From contig NZ_CP125370.1 of assembly GCF_030034735.1 (NCBI RefSeq), positions 2,790,001-2,854,000 of the forward strand: a DNA stretch of 64,000 nt. Reading direction: 5' to 3'. This stretch comes from Paenibacillus sp. RC334. GTDB lineage: Bacteria > Bacillota > Bacilli > Paenibacillales > Paenibacillaceae. Below are positions 20,907 through 29,626 of the stretch, piece after piece (position 1 is the first letter of the stretch; each line of letters starts with the position of its first letter). A program made the position numbers and the translations under genes. The notes under the pieces are model-generated. The model saw only the letters and a list, made by a program, of their open reading frames with translations. It was not told the DNA's origin and did not search any database.

Positions 20907-21941
20907 TTAGTTTAAAACAGGCGTCGAGTCCCGGTATACGATATCCGTTGCAACATGGGTTACTCGGTACGGCATGGTATTATCTTTGATTCTGGATAAT
21001 AACATTTCGGCTGAAATAATACCCATCTGACTACTGTAAATATGTACGGTAGTCAGATGGGGCTCGACTACCCGGGATTCTGAAGCATCATCGAACCCGC
21101 AGACAGCAACATCTTCCGGGACTTTAATCCCCTTGTTTTTCAAAGATTTTATCACGCTGATGGCAATAAAATCATTGGCGCAAATAAAGACGGAGGGGCA
21201 CTCCCTCAGGGCATCCAATTGCTGCTCCATCCAGTTCTCCTCTATAAAGAAATTGCGGTCCGGCGCTACAATGCTATGGGCAGGGTCCAAGGTGATTCCG
21301 GCTTCTGCCAGGGCCTTATTGAATCCCGTCCAGCGTTCATTGAAGCTTTTGCAGTGATTGTAATCGCCTACAAAACCGAAGCTTTCGTAGCCATGATCTA
21401 TTAATTTCCGGGTAACACAGTATGTGCTGTGCTCATTTTCCATCAATACCAGATCTGCCTTCAATTCCGGATACACCATATCTGCAGCACAATCAATAAA
21501 AATGGTTGGGATGCCAAGATCCGTGATCAGCTTGCTGTATTCCTTGCTGAACATTTCGATGCAGAAGATGCCAGCCACATTCGAAGGCTCGAAATTACCG
21601 GGTAGGGTCATCGTATTGATATCGTTCTCACGGACAAAATAAATGGATAAAGTATAGCCCTGGTTGCTGATTTCCTTCTCCAGCCCGCTGATCAGCTGCG
21701 ATCCAAAGTGTGAGCTATTGGGAAGATTACAGGTCAAAAGTGCGATATTGCCCTGTTTTTCAGAGGCTGTTTCCATATAAGAAAATTGTTTGTATTTAAG
21801 CTCCACTGCTTTTTTGATCACCTTGTCCCTCGTTACGGCAGGAATATTCTCTACTCCATTAAGCGCCTTGGATGCAGTGTTTCTGGAAATTCCCAGGGCA
21901 TCAGCGATGTCTTGAATAGTAACCTTTGACTTTCTCGTCAT
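20907..21941 (-). CDS. LacI-family repressor of the fructan locus
   Basis: A 344-residue LacI/GalR protein: N-terminal HTH VTIQDIADALGISRNTASKAL (about 7-26), here cited as VTIQDIADALG and ISRNTASKAL, hinge, and a periplasmic-binding-like effector domain with ICANDFIAISVIKSLKNKG and VPEDVAVCGFDDA. It is transcribed away from the sugar importer operon and shares a transcript with the fructokinase. Control of both directions from the 430-bp gap is the simplest reading. The effector could be fructose, sucrose or a phosphate ester; sequence does not decide. Confidence 0.88.
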   Translation of the reverse strand: MTRKSKVTIQDIADALGISRNTASKALNGVENIPAVTRDKVIKKAVELKYKQFSYMETASEKQGNIALLTCNLPNSSHFGSQLISGLEKEISNQGYTLSIYFVRENDINTMTLPGNFEPSNVAGIFCIEMFSKEYSKLITDLGIPTIFIDCAADMVYPELKADLVLMENEHSTYCVTRKLIDHGYESFGFVGDYNHCKSFNERWTGFNKALAEAGITLDPAHSIVAPDRNFFIEENWMEQQLDALRECPSVFICANDFIAISVIKSLKNKGIKVPEDVAVCGFDDASESRVVEPHLTTVHIYSSQMGIISAEMLLSRIKDNTMPYRVTHVATDIVYRDSTPVLN

Positions 21942-22041
21942 ATTGTTCCACCTTATTCTCCCGAATTAAGATTCTTCATATTTCTAAATATATAGTATTT
22001 TCATGCTTTTAACAATGAAATTATTCAAATGAACAAAATAA

Positions 22042-22213
22042 GTTTACATTTGTATGTTTATTTGATGCATTTTTAAGGGAATTGGTGCTAAAAATATTAT
22101 ATTCCTCTTGAATCATGTGTTTTTAATGAATTTAGTTGCCGAAATGTATTGACTTATTCAATGTGCACCTGTTAAATTGTAATAGAAAAAATGTTCAAAT
22201 GTAAAATGTAAAC
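22042..22213. promoter_or_regulatory. Inverted repeat copies flanking a promoter (LacI operator candidates)
   Basis: GTTTACATTTG (22042-22052) recurs inverted as CAAATGTAAA overlapping AATGTAAAC (22196-22213). Between them lie TTGACT (22149-22154) and TTAAAT (22172-22177) with 17-bp spacing, a fair sigma-A promoter for the importer operon. The paired copies suggest looping repression by the LacI protein, which is inference. Confidence 0.5.
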
Positions 22214-22373
22214 CCATTCATCTTGGGGAAGTGTAAATTTCTAGTCATGTTGGAGGTGGGTGAATTACCAGTAAGGCATTTGCAAAACATCTTGCGTAAT
22301 TATGTCAGAGAGATGACGTAACATGGCTTAGAACTGTCTTTAATAACAAGCCGTGAACAGTAGGGGGAAAAGA

Positions 22374-23332
22374 TTGGCAAACTCGATCGCTCAAAAAAGG
22401 GGAGTTAAGGCTTCAGAAACAAAAAAAGAAACCATTGGCTAAGTTACATGGTTCGAAATTATATATTGTATTTGTTTCTGCTTCCGTCCATAGTTCTTAC
22501 CGTCATTTTCAAGTATGTTCCCATGTACGGCTCGATCATTGCGTTTAAAAATTTCAGTCCAAGAAAAGGCATCATGGGCAGCGAATGGGTTGGATTTGAA
22601 CATTTTCAGCGGTTTCTTTCATCACCAAATTTTTATGACATTTTAATGAATACGCTTAAATTAAGCGCTTACGGTCTTATTCTCGGTTTCCCAGTACCCA
22701 TCATTCTGGCCTTAATGCTAAATCTGATCAGAGGAGCGAAGCTCAAGAAGAATATTCAGCTTATTGTTTACGCACCTAACTTCATCTCGGTTGTTGTTGT
22801 TGCCGGTATGCTGTTTGTTTTTCTATCGCCGACTGGAATAGTGAACGCTTTGGTAACAACCTTCACCGGCAAGCCGATTTCTTTTATGACTGATCCCGCC
22901 TATTTCCGAACGGTATATATATTGTCCGGTATATGGCAAACAGCGGGCTGGTCCTCTATCATTTATGTGGCCACCTTAGCTAACGTGGACCCGCAGCTAC
23001 ATGACGCTGCAACAATTGATGGCGCTTCTTTGATGAAGAGAATCTTCCACATTGATCTGCCAGCTCTCAAACCCGTCATGGCCGTCCTATTCATTCTCGC
23101 TGCAGGAGGCATCATGTCGATCGGCTATGAAAAGGCTTACCTGATGCAGACGGCTCTGAACACGCCAACCTCGGAAATCATCGCGACTTATGTATACAAG
23201 GTGGGGTTGCAATCTGGCGATTATGCTTATTCTACGGCAATCGGGTTATTCAATTCCGTGATTAATGTGGTCCTGCTGATTTTCGTAAATACCGTCGTCA
23301 AGAAGCTGAACGAAGGGGAAGGGCTGTATTAA
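22374..23332 (+). CDS. Sugar ABC permease, LplB type, with a one-base frameshift near the start
   Basis: An importer inner-membrane subunit with six predicted segments. The EAA loop is seen as HDAATIDGASLMKRIFHIDLP (about 180-200 counting from 22448), cited as HDAATIDGASLM and KRIFHIDLP. The best ribosome site (TAGGGGGAAAAGA) precedes a TTG at 22374, which opens MANSIAQKRG. That frame stops after an A7 tract (22421-22427). One more A would join it to NHWLSYMVRNYILYLFLLPS and give the usual length of about 320. Without that, translation must start at the ATG at 22448, which has no ribosome site. It works with the next two genes to import a fructan-type oligosaccharide; no ATPase gene is present. 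Confidence 0.8.
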
Positions 23333-23346
23333 AGAAGGAGGTATTT

Positions 23347-24228
23347 ATGGATATTCATTACACCGGGAAGGACCGGATTCTGATCATCATCAATTATATT
23401 CTGCTTGGTTTGTTTGTTCTCGCTATTCTGTTACCGCTGGTTTATGTGGTGCTTTCGTCCTTTTTGACTCCCAATACCCTGATTAGCAAAGGGTTTGCCA
23501 TTACATCATCCGACTGGACACTCACGGGATATGCCAAAATCCTAAGCAACGGTGCCATGATCCGCGGTTTTTTTAATGCCATTTTTTATTCAGCAGCCTT
23601 TGCGTTCGCAACCGTATTGTTTTCCGTCTTCGCGGCTTACCCGCTTGCGATTGAAGGGCTGGCAGGGAAACGGTCCATTATGATCTTTTTCCTGATAACG
23701 ATGTTTTTCGGTGGCGGTCTGATTCCAACCTATCTGGTGATTAAGGATTTAGGCATGTTAAATACGGTGTGGGCCATTATTCTGCCCGGCTCGATCAGCG
23801 TATTCAATATTATTCTGGCAAAGACTTATTTCCAAGGGCTTCCCAAAGAGCTGTTTCAGGCGGCGAGCATAGACGGAGCTTCCGAGCTCAGTATTTTCTT
23901 TAAAATCGTCCTGCCGTTGTCGAAGCCTATTATTTTTGTTCTAGCTTTATACGCTTTTGTCGGACAATGGAATTCTTATTTCGACGCCATGATTTATCTG
24001 GATGATCCGAAGCTGTTTCCGCTTCAACTGGTGTTGCGCTCCATTTTGATACAGAATCAGGTTCAGCCCGGTATGATTGCCGATGCGCTGGCGCAAGCGG
24101 AGCTTAAGAAATTGTCCGAAATGATTAAATACTCTGCCATTGTCATATCAAGTTTGCCTTTGATTGTCATGTATCCATTCTTCCAGAAGTATTTTGAAAA
24201 AGGTGTCATGGTAGGTTCGATCAAATAA
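23347..24228 (+). CDS. Sugar ABC permease, YtcP/MalG type
   Basis: A 293-residue partner permease with six hydrophobic segments. The EAA loop reads LFQAASIDGASELSIFFKIVLP, cited as LFQAASIDGASE and LSIFFKIVLP (about 173-194). The end, FFQKYFEKGVMVGSIKG-like (here ending MVGSIK), is the standard C-terminus of this family. AAGGAGG lies 6 nt before the ATG, and the gap from the previous stop is 14 bp, so the genes are co-transcribed. Energy must come from a shared MsmX/MsmK-type ATPase coded elsewhere. Confidence 0.9.
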   Translation: MDIHYTGKDRILIIINYILLGLFVLAILLPLVYVVLSSFLTPNTLISKGFAITSSDWTLTGYAKILSNGAMIRGFFNAIFYSAAFAFATVLFSVFAAYPLAIEGLAGKRSIMIFFLITMFFGGGLIPTYLVIKDLGMLNTVWAIILPGSISVFNIILAKTYFQGLPKELFQAASIDGASELSIFFKIVLPLSKPIIFVLALYAFVGQWNSYFDAMIYLDDPKLFPLQLVLRSILIQNQVQPGMIADALAQAELKKLSEMIKYSAIVISSLPLIVMYPFFQKYFEKGVMVGSIK

Positions 24229-24246
24229 CAAACCGGGGGAATAGAG

Positions 24247-25866
24247 ATGAACAAAACATTACTAACCTTGTCTGTGCTGGTACTTTCCACTTCACTGCTT
24301 GCCGGATGTGGCGGTTCAGGCAATAATTCTGCGGCATCCGAAGATTACAAGCTGGAAAATGTCACTCTGCCGCTTAAAGAGAAAGTTACCTTGCATTTTA
24401 TGACTCAAAGCTCGCCACTGGCACCTTCCGATCCAAATGAAAAGCTGATTTATAAAAGGCTGGAAGAAAAAACAGGTGTGCATATCGATTTTACCAACTT
24501 CACCTCTGATTCCTTCATTGAAAAAAGAAACCTGGCTGTTGCCAGTGGAGATCTTCCAGATGCCATACTGGATGCCGGATATTCCGACTATGATTTGTTG
24601 AACCTCGGACAGGATGAAACCATTATCCCTCTGGAGGATTTGATTCAAAAATATATGCCAAATCTGCAAAAGGTATTGAAGGAAGCACCTGAGTACAAAT
24701 CCATGATAACCGCACAGGACGGGCATATTTATGCTTTTCCCTGGATTGAGGAGCTGGGGGCCGGGAAGGAGAGCATTCATTCTGTAAACGACATGCCATG
24801 GATCAATGTGGAGTGGCTGAAAAAACTGGGTCTTAAAATGCCGAAAACTACTGAGGATTTAAAAAATGTGCTGCTCGCATTTAAAAATGGCGACCCTAAC
24901 GGAAATGGCCAAGCGGATGAAATCCCGCTGTCTTTTATACTCAATAACGGCAATGAGGACCTGAATTTTCTGTTCGGATCATTCGGTCTTGGGGACAATG
25001 GTGATCATACTGTAGTGACCAATGAGGGGAAAGTGGTCTTCACTGCCGATCAGGACGGTTATAAAGAGGGGATCAAATATCTTAATGAGCTGTATAAGCT
25101 GAACCTGATCGACGAAGAGTCATTCGAGCAGGATTACAATACGTATCTGGCCAAAGGCCAGAATGAAAAATACGGTCTCTACTTTCAATGGGATAAGGCG
25201 AATATTTCAGGAGACAACGATAAATATGAATTGATGAATCCGCTCGCGGGGCCAAGCGGTAAAGTCAATGTGACCCGCACGAACAATCTCGGCTTTGACC
25301 GGGGGAGAATGGTGATTACCAGTGACAACAAAAATCTTGAGCTTACGGCAAAATGGATTGACCAACTGTATGATCCTATCCAGTCCGTACAGGACAACTG
25401 GGGCACCTACGGCGACAAAACTCAGCAGAACATTTTTGAATACGATGAAGCGAGTCATATGCTGAAGCATCTTCCGCTTAAGGGAACGGCTCCTGTCGAG
25501 CTGCGGCAAAAAACGAATATCGGTGGTCCATTGGCAATTCTTGACGAGTATTACGGAAAAGTAACGACCAAGCCCGATGATGCAGTAGGGCGGCTCAAGC
25601 TCATGAAAGAAAGACTTGTTCCTTATATGAAGGCTGACCACAATTTCCCGAAAGTCTTCTTCTCGCTGGAGGATCAGAAGCAGATCTCTACCTTGGAAAC
25701 AGACTTATTTGCCTACGTTAACCGCAAACGGGCGGAATGGATCAAAACAGGCAAAGTGGAAGAAGAATGGGCGGATTATAAAGCCGAGCTTTCCAGACTG
25801 GGACTGGACAAATGGCTGGAAATCAAACAGAAAGGCTATGACAGATATCTTAAAGATCAAGGCTGA
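24247..25866 (+). CDS. Sugar ABC transporter substrate-binding lipoprotein
   Basis: A 539-residue lipoprotein. The signal segment ends in LLAGCGG with Cys21. The mature protein has the YtcQ/LipO-type fold of large solute-binding proteins that pair with LplB and YtcP permeases: LPLKEKVTLHFMTQSS, LEEKTGVHIDFTNF, GDLPDAILDAGYSDYD and a DPNGNGQADEIP loop likely to bind calcium. It captures the oligosaccharide for the two permeases upstream. The GH32 gene starts 12 bp after the stop, which ties the cargo to beta-fructosides. Confidence 0.9.
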   Translation: MNKTLLTLSVLVLSTSLLAGCGGSGNNSAASEDYKLENVTLPLKEKVTLHFMTQSSPLAPSDPNEKLIYKRLEEKTGVHIDFTNFTSDSFIEKRNLAVASGDLPDAILDAGYSDYDLLNLGQDETIIPLEDLIQKYMPNLQKVLKEAPEYKSMITAQDGHIYAFPWIEELGAGKESIHSVNDMPWINVEWLKKLGLKMPKTTEDLKNVLLAFKNGDPNGNGQADEIPLSFILNNGNEDLNFLFGSFGLGDNGDHTVVTNEGKVVFTADQDGYKEGIKYLNELYKLNLIDEESFEQDYNTYLAKGQNEKYGLYFQWDKANISGDNDKYELMNPLAGPSGKVNVTRTNNLGFDRGRMVITSDNKNLELTAKWIDQLYDPIQSVQDNWGTYGDKTQQNIFEYDEASHMLKHLPLKGTAPVELRQKTNIGGPLAILDEYYGKVTTKPDDAVGRLKLMKERLVPYMKADHNFPKVFFSLEDQKQISTLETDLFAYVNRKRAEWIKTGKVEEEWADYKAELSRLGLDKWLEIKQKGYDRYLKDQG

Positions 25867-25878
25867 AACATATAAAAG

Positions 25879-27507
25879 GTGGTTGGGGCTGTTAACACCT
25901 TATCAACAATCAATAGGAGAGTGGATACCATTAAAGACATGCACCTAACGGACGACAGTAGCAGCAGAAAAGGATCACGAAACAGTAATTATAAGGAGAC
26001 ATACAGGCCTCAATTTCATTATTCACCGGAGAAAAATTGGATGAACGATCCCAACGGCTTGGTTTACTATGAGGGAGAGTACCACCTGTTCTACCAGCAT
26101 ACGCCCCATGATACGCGTCCTGACTTTGGTCGCATGCATTGGGGACATGCGGTAAGCAAGGATCTGGTGAATTGGGAAGAACTCCCACCGGCAATTCCGC
26201 CTGGAGAGGACGGAGCGATCTTCTCGGGAAGTGCGGTGGTGGATAAGAACAATACCAGCGGATTTTTCGACGAGGAAGGATCAGGCTTGATTGCCATTTA
26301 TACGAATGAGGGCAACAAGGCTCAGCCCGGCAAGCCGCAGGTGCAAAGCATTGCTTACAGCAAGGACAAAGGTCGAACCTGGATAAAATATGAAGGTAAC
26401 CCGGTTTTATTCCCAACGGAAACGCTAGACTTTCGTGACCCGAAGGTGTTTTGGCATGATGAATCGTCAATGTGGATCATGGTTCTTGCCGTAAGAGAAC
26501 GTGTAGAATTTTACACATCTCCAAACCTCAAAGAATGGTCGTTTGCAAGCGAGTTCGGTTCCGACATTCCGTGTATACACCGAGGGATATTTGAATGTCC
26601 TGATGTATTTCGAATCCGAGTAGATGGGGATGAGAATACCACGAAGTGGATACTAATGCTAAGTGTGGGGGATAGAAATGGTGTGAATCCAGACGATCCG
26701 GAACCACCGGCAGGGGGTTCTGGCATGATGTATTTCATTGGCAACTTTGACGGTAAGACATTTACTCTGGATGAAGCGCTGGAAACTTTCGATGCTATTA
26801 AATGGGTAGACTACGGATCAGACTTTTACGCGGCCGTGACCTGGAATGGCATTCCAAACGAGGACGGACGAAAGATTTGGGTCGGCTGGATGAACAATTG
26901 GCGTTATGCTACCACGCTACCTTCAGAGGAATGGCGTGGCAAGATGTCAATTCCCCGTGAGCTACAGCTTAGGACTTGTCCGGAAGGACTTCACTTAATC
27001 CAAGCACCCATAAGTGAATTAAGTCAGCTAAGAGAACCGATTTTGTCTCTGCAAGACTTGACGATTAAGCCAGGTATGAACGTGTTGTCTGATATTTCTG
27101 CTGCAAAGGCAGAAATTATTGCAGAATTTGAAATCAGTACGGCCGTGGAATTCGGGTTCAAAGTGCGGAAGTCTTCCAATCAGGAGACGATCATCGGATA
27201 TAATATCTCGAATGGGGAGTTGTCCGTCGATCGGACGAAGTCGAGCGCCATTGATTTTCATTCCGATTTCACAGCGATACACAAGGCCCCTATGAAGCCA
27301 GAGCATGAACGGATACAGTTGAGCATTTATGTGGATTGGTCAAGTGTCGAGGTCTTCGGAAATCATGGAAAAACAATCATTTCAGACATGATTTTCCCTG
27401 ATTCGGAAAGTAGAGGGCTAGAGCTCTATACCATTGACGGAGACCTAAGGGTCGTATCGCTTCAAATCAATGATCTAGTAAGCATTTGGGGAAATGAGAC
27501 TGTTTAG
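25879..27507 (+). CDS. Glycoside hydrolase family 32 beta-fructosidase (cytoplasmic)
   Basis: A GH32 five-bladed propeller enzyme with a C-terminal beta-sandwich (about 400-542). The three catalytic motifs are present: WMNDPNG with nucleophile Asp57 (numbered from 25879), FRDPKVFW with the transition-state Asp, and FECPDVF with the acid/base Glu. It removes terminal fructose from sucrose, levan or inulin oligosaccharides. No signal peptide is visible, so it acts on imported sugar. The start is unresolved: GTG at 25879 overlaps its own AAAAGGTGG, GTG 25921 abuts AGGAGA, and ATG 25939 is 18 nt from it. Catalytic homology begins only at YRPQFHYSP, so all three keep the enzyme whole. Confidence 0.9.
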   Translation: MVGAVNTLSTINRRVDTIKDMHLTDDSSSRKGSRNSNYKETYRPQFHYSPEKNWMNDPNGLVYYEGEYHLFYQHTPHDTRPDFGRMHWGHAVSKDLVNWEELPPAIPPGEDGAIFSGSAVVDKNNTSGFFDEEGSGLIAIYTNEGNKAQPGKPQVQSIAYSKDKGRTWIKYEGNPVLFPTETLDFRDPKVFWHDESSMWIMVLAVRERVEFYTSPNLKEWSFASEFGSDIPCIHRGIFECPDVFRIRVDGDENTTKWILMLSVGDRNGVNPDDPEPPAGGSGMMYFIGNFDGKTFTLDEALETFDAIKWVDYGSDFYAAVTWNGIPNEDGRKIWVGWMNNWRYATTLPSEEWRGKMSIPRELQLRTCPEGLHLIQAPISELSQLREPILSLQDLTIKPGMNVLSDISAAKAEIIAEFEISTAVEFGFKVRKSSNQETIIGYNISNGELSVDRTKSSAIDFHSDFTAIHKAPMKPEHERIQLSIYVDWSSVEVFGNHGKTIISDMIFPDSESRGLELYTIDGDLRVVSLQINDLVSIWGNETV

Positions 27508-27587
27508 ACTTTAGTTACCGTTATCATTCAAATTAAAATTATCTCACGACAGAACTCGTTGAGTAGCATTTTTCTACCAAGACACAT

Positions 27588-27623
27588 AACACCCGATCGG
27601 TTCACAACCGTATCGGGTGTTTT
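27588..27623 (+). terminator. Terminator of the fructan operon
   Basis: AACACCCGAT and ATCGGGTGTT pair perfectly around a 14-nt loop and are followed by a short T run. Confidence 0.85.
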
Positions 27624-28051
27624 CGTATCATTGGAAAATTAGTGGAACTCAAAAGACGACCACGGAGCAATCTCATTAAAAGTGAGTAAGAGCTATTGCT
27701 TTGCAGTGTTGAAAGGCGTAAGAATCTGCCCGTGCATGCCCAGTTCAAACATCCGCAATTATAATTTCCATAAGAGAGAAGAGGTTATGGCTGCTGGTCT
27801 TGAGTTCTTTAAAGTTAATTTGAAATAAACTCTAGCTGATGGGGCGTACGATCTATTACTACAAAGACAAATGATAAAGGTATAACAACTATTTACATTC
27901 ATATTGAACACGTTTTACAGGTTGATTCCGCTTCGATACAGCTCTTAACTACGATGTCTAGTAGATACTTTTTCTATTATAGTGAATTAATATCATTTGC
28001 AAAGATACACGGAACGGATTTGCAATACAAAATGTTGACGAGTATACTAAA
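27624..28051. other. Gene-free stretch
   Basis: No frame of interest was found; one 13-codon frame follows a GAAGAGG at about 27790. The stretch leads into a GC-richer SDR fragment. Confidence 0.4.
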
Positions 28052-28264
28052 AACTCCATCCATCCCGGATATATTGAAAAGCCGATGATGGTCGATTTGT
28101 TCAAGGACGAGAATATGAATCAATGGTTCCTATCGCAGACGCCGCTTCCACGTTTGGGTAAGCCGGAGGATATCGCCAACGGCGTCCTATTCTTGGCGTC
28201 GGACGAGTTTTCCTACATTACAGGCGTGGAACTGCCAATCGACGGCGGCTATTCCGCGAAATAA
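28052..28264 (+). pseudogene. Short-chain dehydrogenase (SDR), C-terminal remnant
   Basis: Seventy codons read NSIHPGYIEKPMM, TPLPRLGKPEDIANGVLFLA and SDEFSYITGVELPIDGGYSA, the classical end of an SDR. The Rossmann N-terminus and the YxxxK site are missing. Base composition is clearly more GC-rich than the flanks, hinting at a foreign origin. Confidence 0.75.
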
Positions 28265-28832
28265 TCGTCGGATCTTCGCGGACTGCATTCTTTGCCTCAG
28301 CCGGGGAGCAGTGCGGTGATGACGATATCGCCGTCACCGCAATATCGAACATCTGGGTTAGATGCAGTTAAAGGTAGTCCTTTGCTACTCCAAAAACACC
28401 AGAAAATGAAAGAACTTTTACATACTTTGAACAACCTTCATATGAGGATAATCTTACTCTACTTATCTCATGAATCTCCCAAAGTTTACTTAAAATATAT
28501 TTACGTTAATTTAACTGTCGACCGCTATTGGACCGTGAGAGAAGAAAAGGCGACTGAATTCGGTTTAAAAGATGTAGCATTCGAAAATCTAGCGACATTT
28601 GCACACAGCTTCATGCTGAAAGCTTACTTCAAATATGAATTGTAGAGAAGAAGATGCTGCAAAAAATGAATATCTTAAACTGCTGATCAATCAGCAGCTT
28701 TTTTGTTTGAAACGGAGAGGAAATGTTTTTGGATAGCATCATTAATACTTCGCTTTAATTTTGTTGTTCCATTGTTAATATTAGCTGATTTGATATAATA
28801 CGTTAAAGATTAACAATTTACAGAGGTGGCAA
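28265..28832. other. Intergenic DNA with a terminator hairpin
   Basis: A 118-codon frame at 28292-28645 crosses from the GC-rich SDR tail into AT-rich DNA and shows no family features, so I do not call it. A perfect 8-bp hairpin CTGCTGAT/ATCAGCAG with T tail is at 28680-28704. The TetR gene that follows has AGAGGTGG before its ATG. Confidence 0.45.
28680..28704 (+). terminator. Short terminator hairpin
   Basis: CTGCTGAT (28680-28687) pairs with ATCAGCAG (28690-28697) and is followed by CTTTTTT. Confidence 0.65.
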
Positions 28833-29417
28833 ATGAGAAAGCTTAAGAGCATAGAAGAACGGATTCTCGATCGGGCTCTATACCTAATGGGAATTAACAA
28901 AACCTGCGATATACCCATTAGGACTATAGCTAAGGAAGCTAATGTAAACGTCAGTGCGATTAACTATTATTTTCGGTCAAAAGAAGAAATGCTGAGGTTG
29001 GTCAAGGAGTTTTACATTGAGAACACCTTGACCGTTTTAGCTATATTGAACAACAAGAATTATAAGGTAGAAGAAATGTTGGTGTTGACGGCCAATGAAA
29101 TCATGGAATATTCGTTGAGATTCCCAGGAAATATGGTAATTTTGAGAGATTCAAAAAAGCGTGCCGACATCGACGAGGTCTCAAGAAAAATTATCGACAT
29201 ATCTGCGGAAATAGAGAAACGGTTGAAAGAGCTAATTCGCCAGCTTATTCTGGGTGATGAAACATACTTGAATTATAAATACTTAATTTTTACCGCTTCT
29301 ATTAATTATCCGACTGAGTATGATGGCAATGAGGACTTGGGAGGAACGCTATTAGTCGAAAGAAAGGATAGAATGACATATCTCAAGCTGCTGATCAGGA
29401 CTCTGATATCAACTTAA
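28833..29417 (+). CDS. TetR/AcrR-family regulator
   Basis: A 194-residue regulator. The HTH reads CDIPIRTIAKEANVNVSAINYY then FRSKEEML (about 25-54), of the subtype with AINYYF in the recognition helix. The C-terminal ligand domain is unassigned. It lies upstream of and on the same strand as the enoate-reductase-like gene, separated by a strong terminator and 209 bp, so it may control that gene. Ribosome site AGAGGTGG precedes the ATG. Confidence 0.85.
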   Translation: MRKLKSIEERILDRALYLMGINKTCDIPIRTIAKEANVNVSAINYYFRSKEEMLRLVKEFYIENTLTVLAILNNKNYKVEEMLVLTANEIMEYSLRFPGNMVILRDSKKRADIDEVSRKIIDISAEIEKRLKELIRQLILGDETYLNYKYLIFTASINYPTEYDGNEDLGGTLLVERKDRMTYLKLLIRTLIST

Positions 29418-29439
29418 GGAGTGCAGGAAGCGTGAGACC

Positions 29440-29471
29440 AATAGACTATGCTGGGATAGTCTATTTTTTAT
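29440..29471 (+). terminator. Terminator after the TetR gene
   Basis: Perfect 10-bp arms AATAGACTAT and ATAGTCTATT around a 6-nt loop, then a T run. Confidence 0.85.
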
Positions 29472-29626
29472 GAAAAAAATTCAAACAAAATGTTCTAAAC
29501 GCATTGATTTAATTATCTGTTCAGCTTATATTTAAATTGTGAATTACAAGTTGGTATGTTTATAAACAAAGTTGTGAAAAACATCACAAACTAAAGGTTT
29601 TAGTAGTATCGAGGAGGAGAATTTAT

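Noticed and set aside
28292..28645. 118-codon plus-strand frame
   Set aside because: It spans a composition break between an SDR remnant and AT-rich DNA, has no ribosome site and no recognisable sequence.
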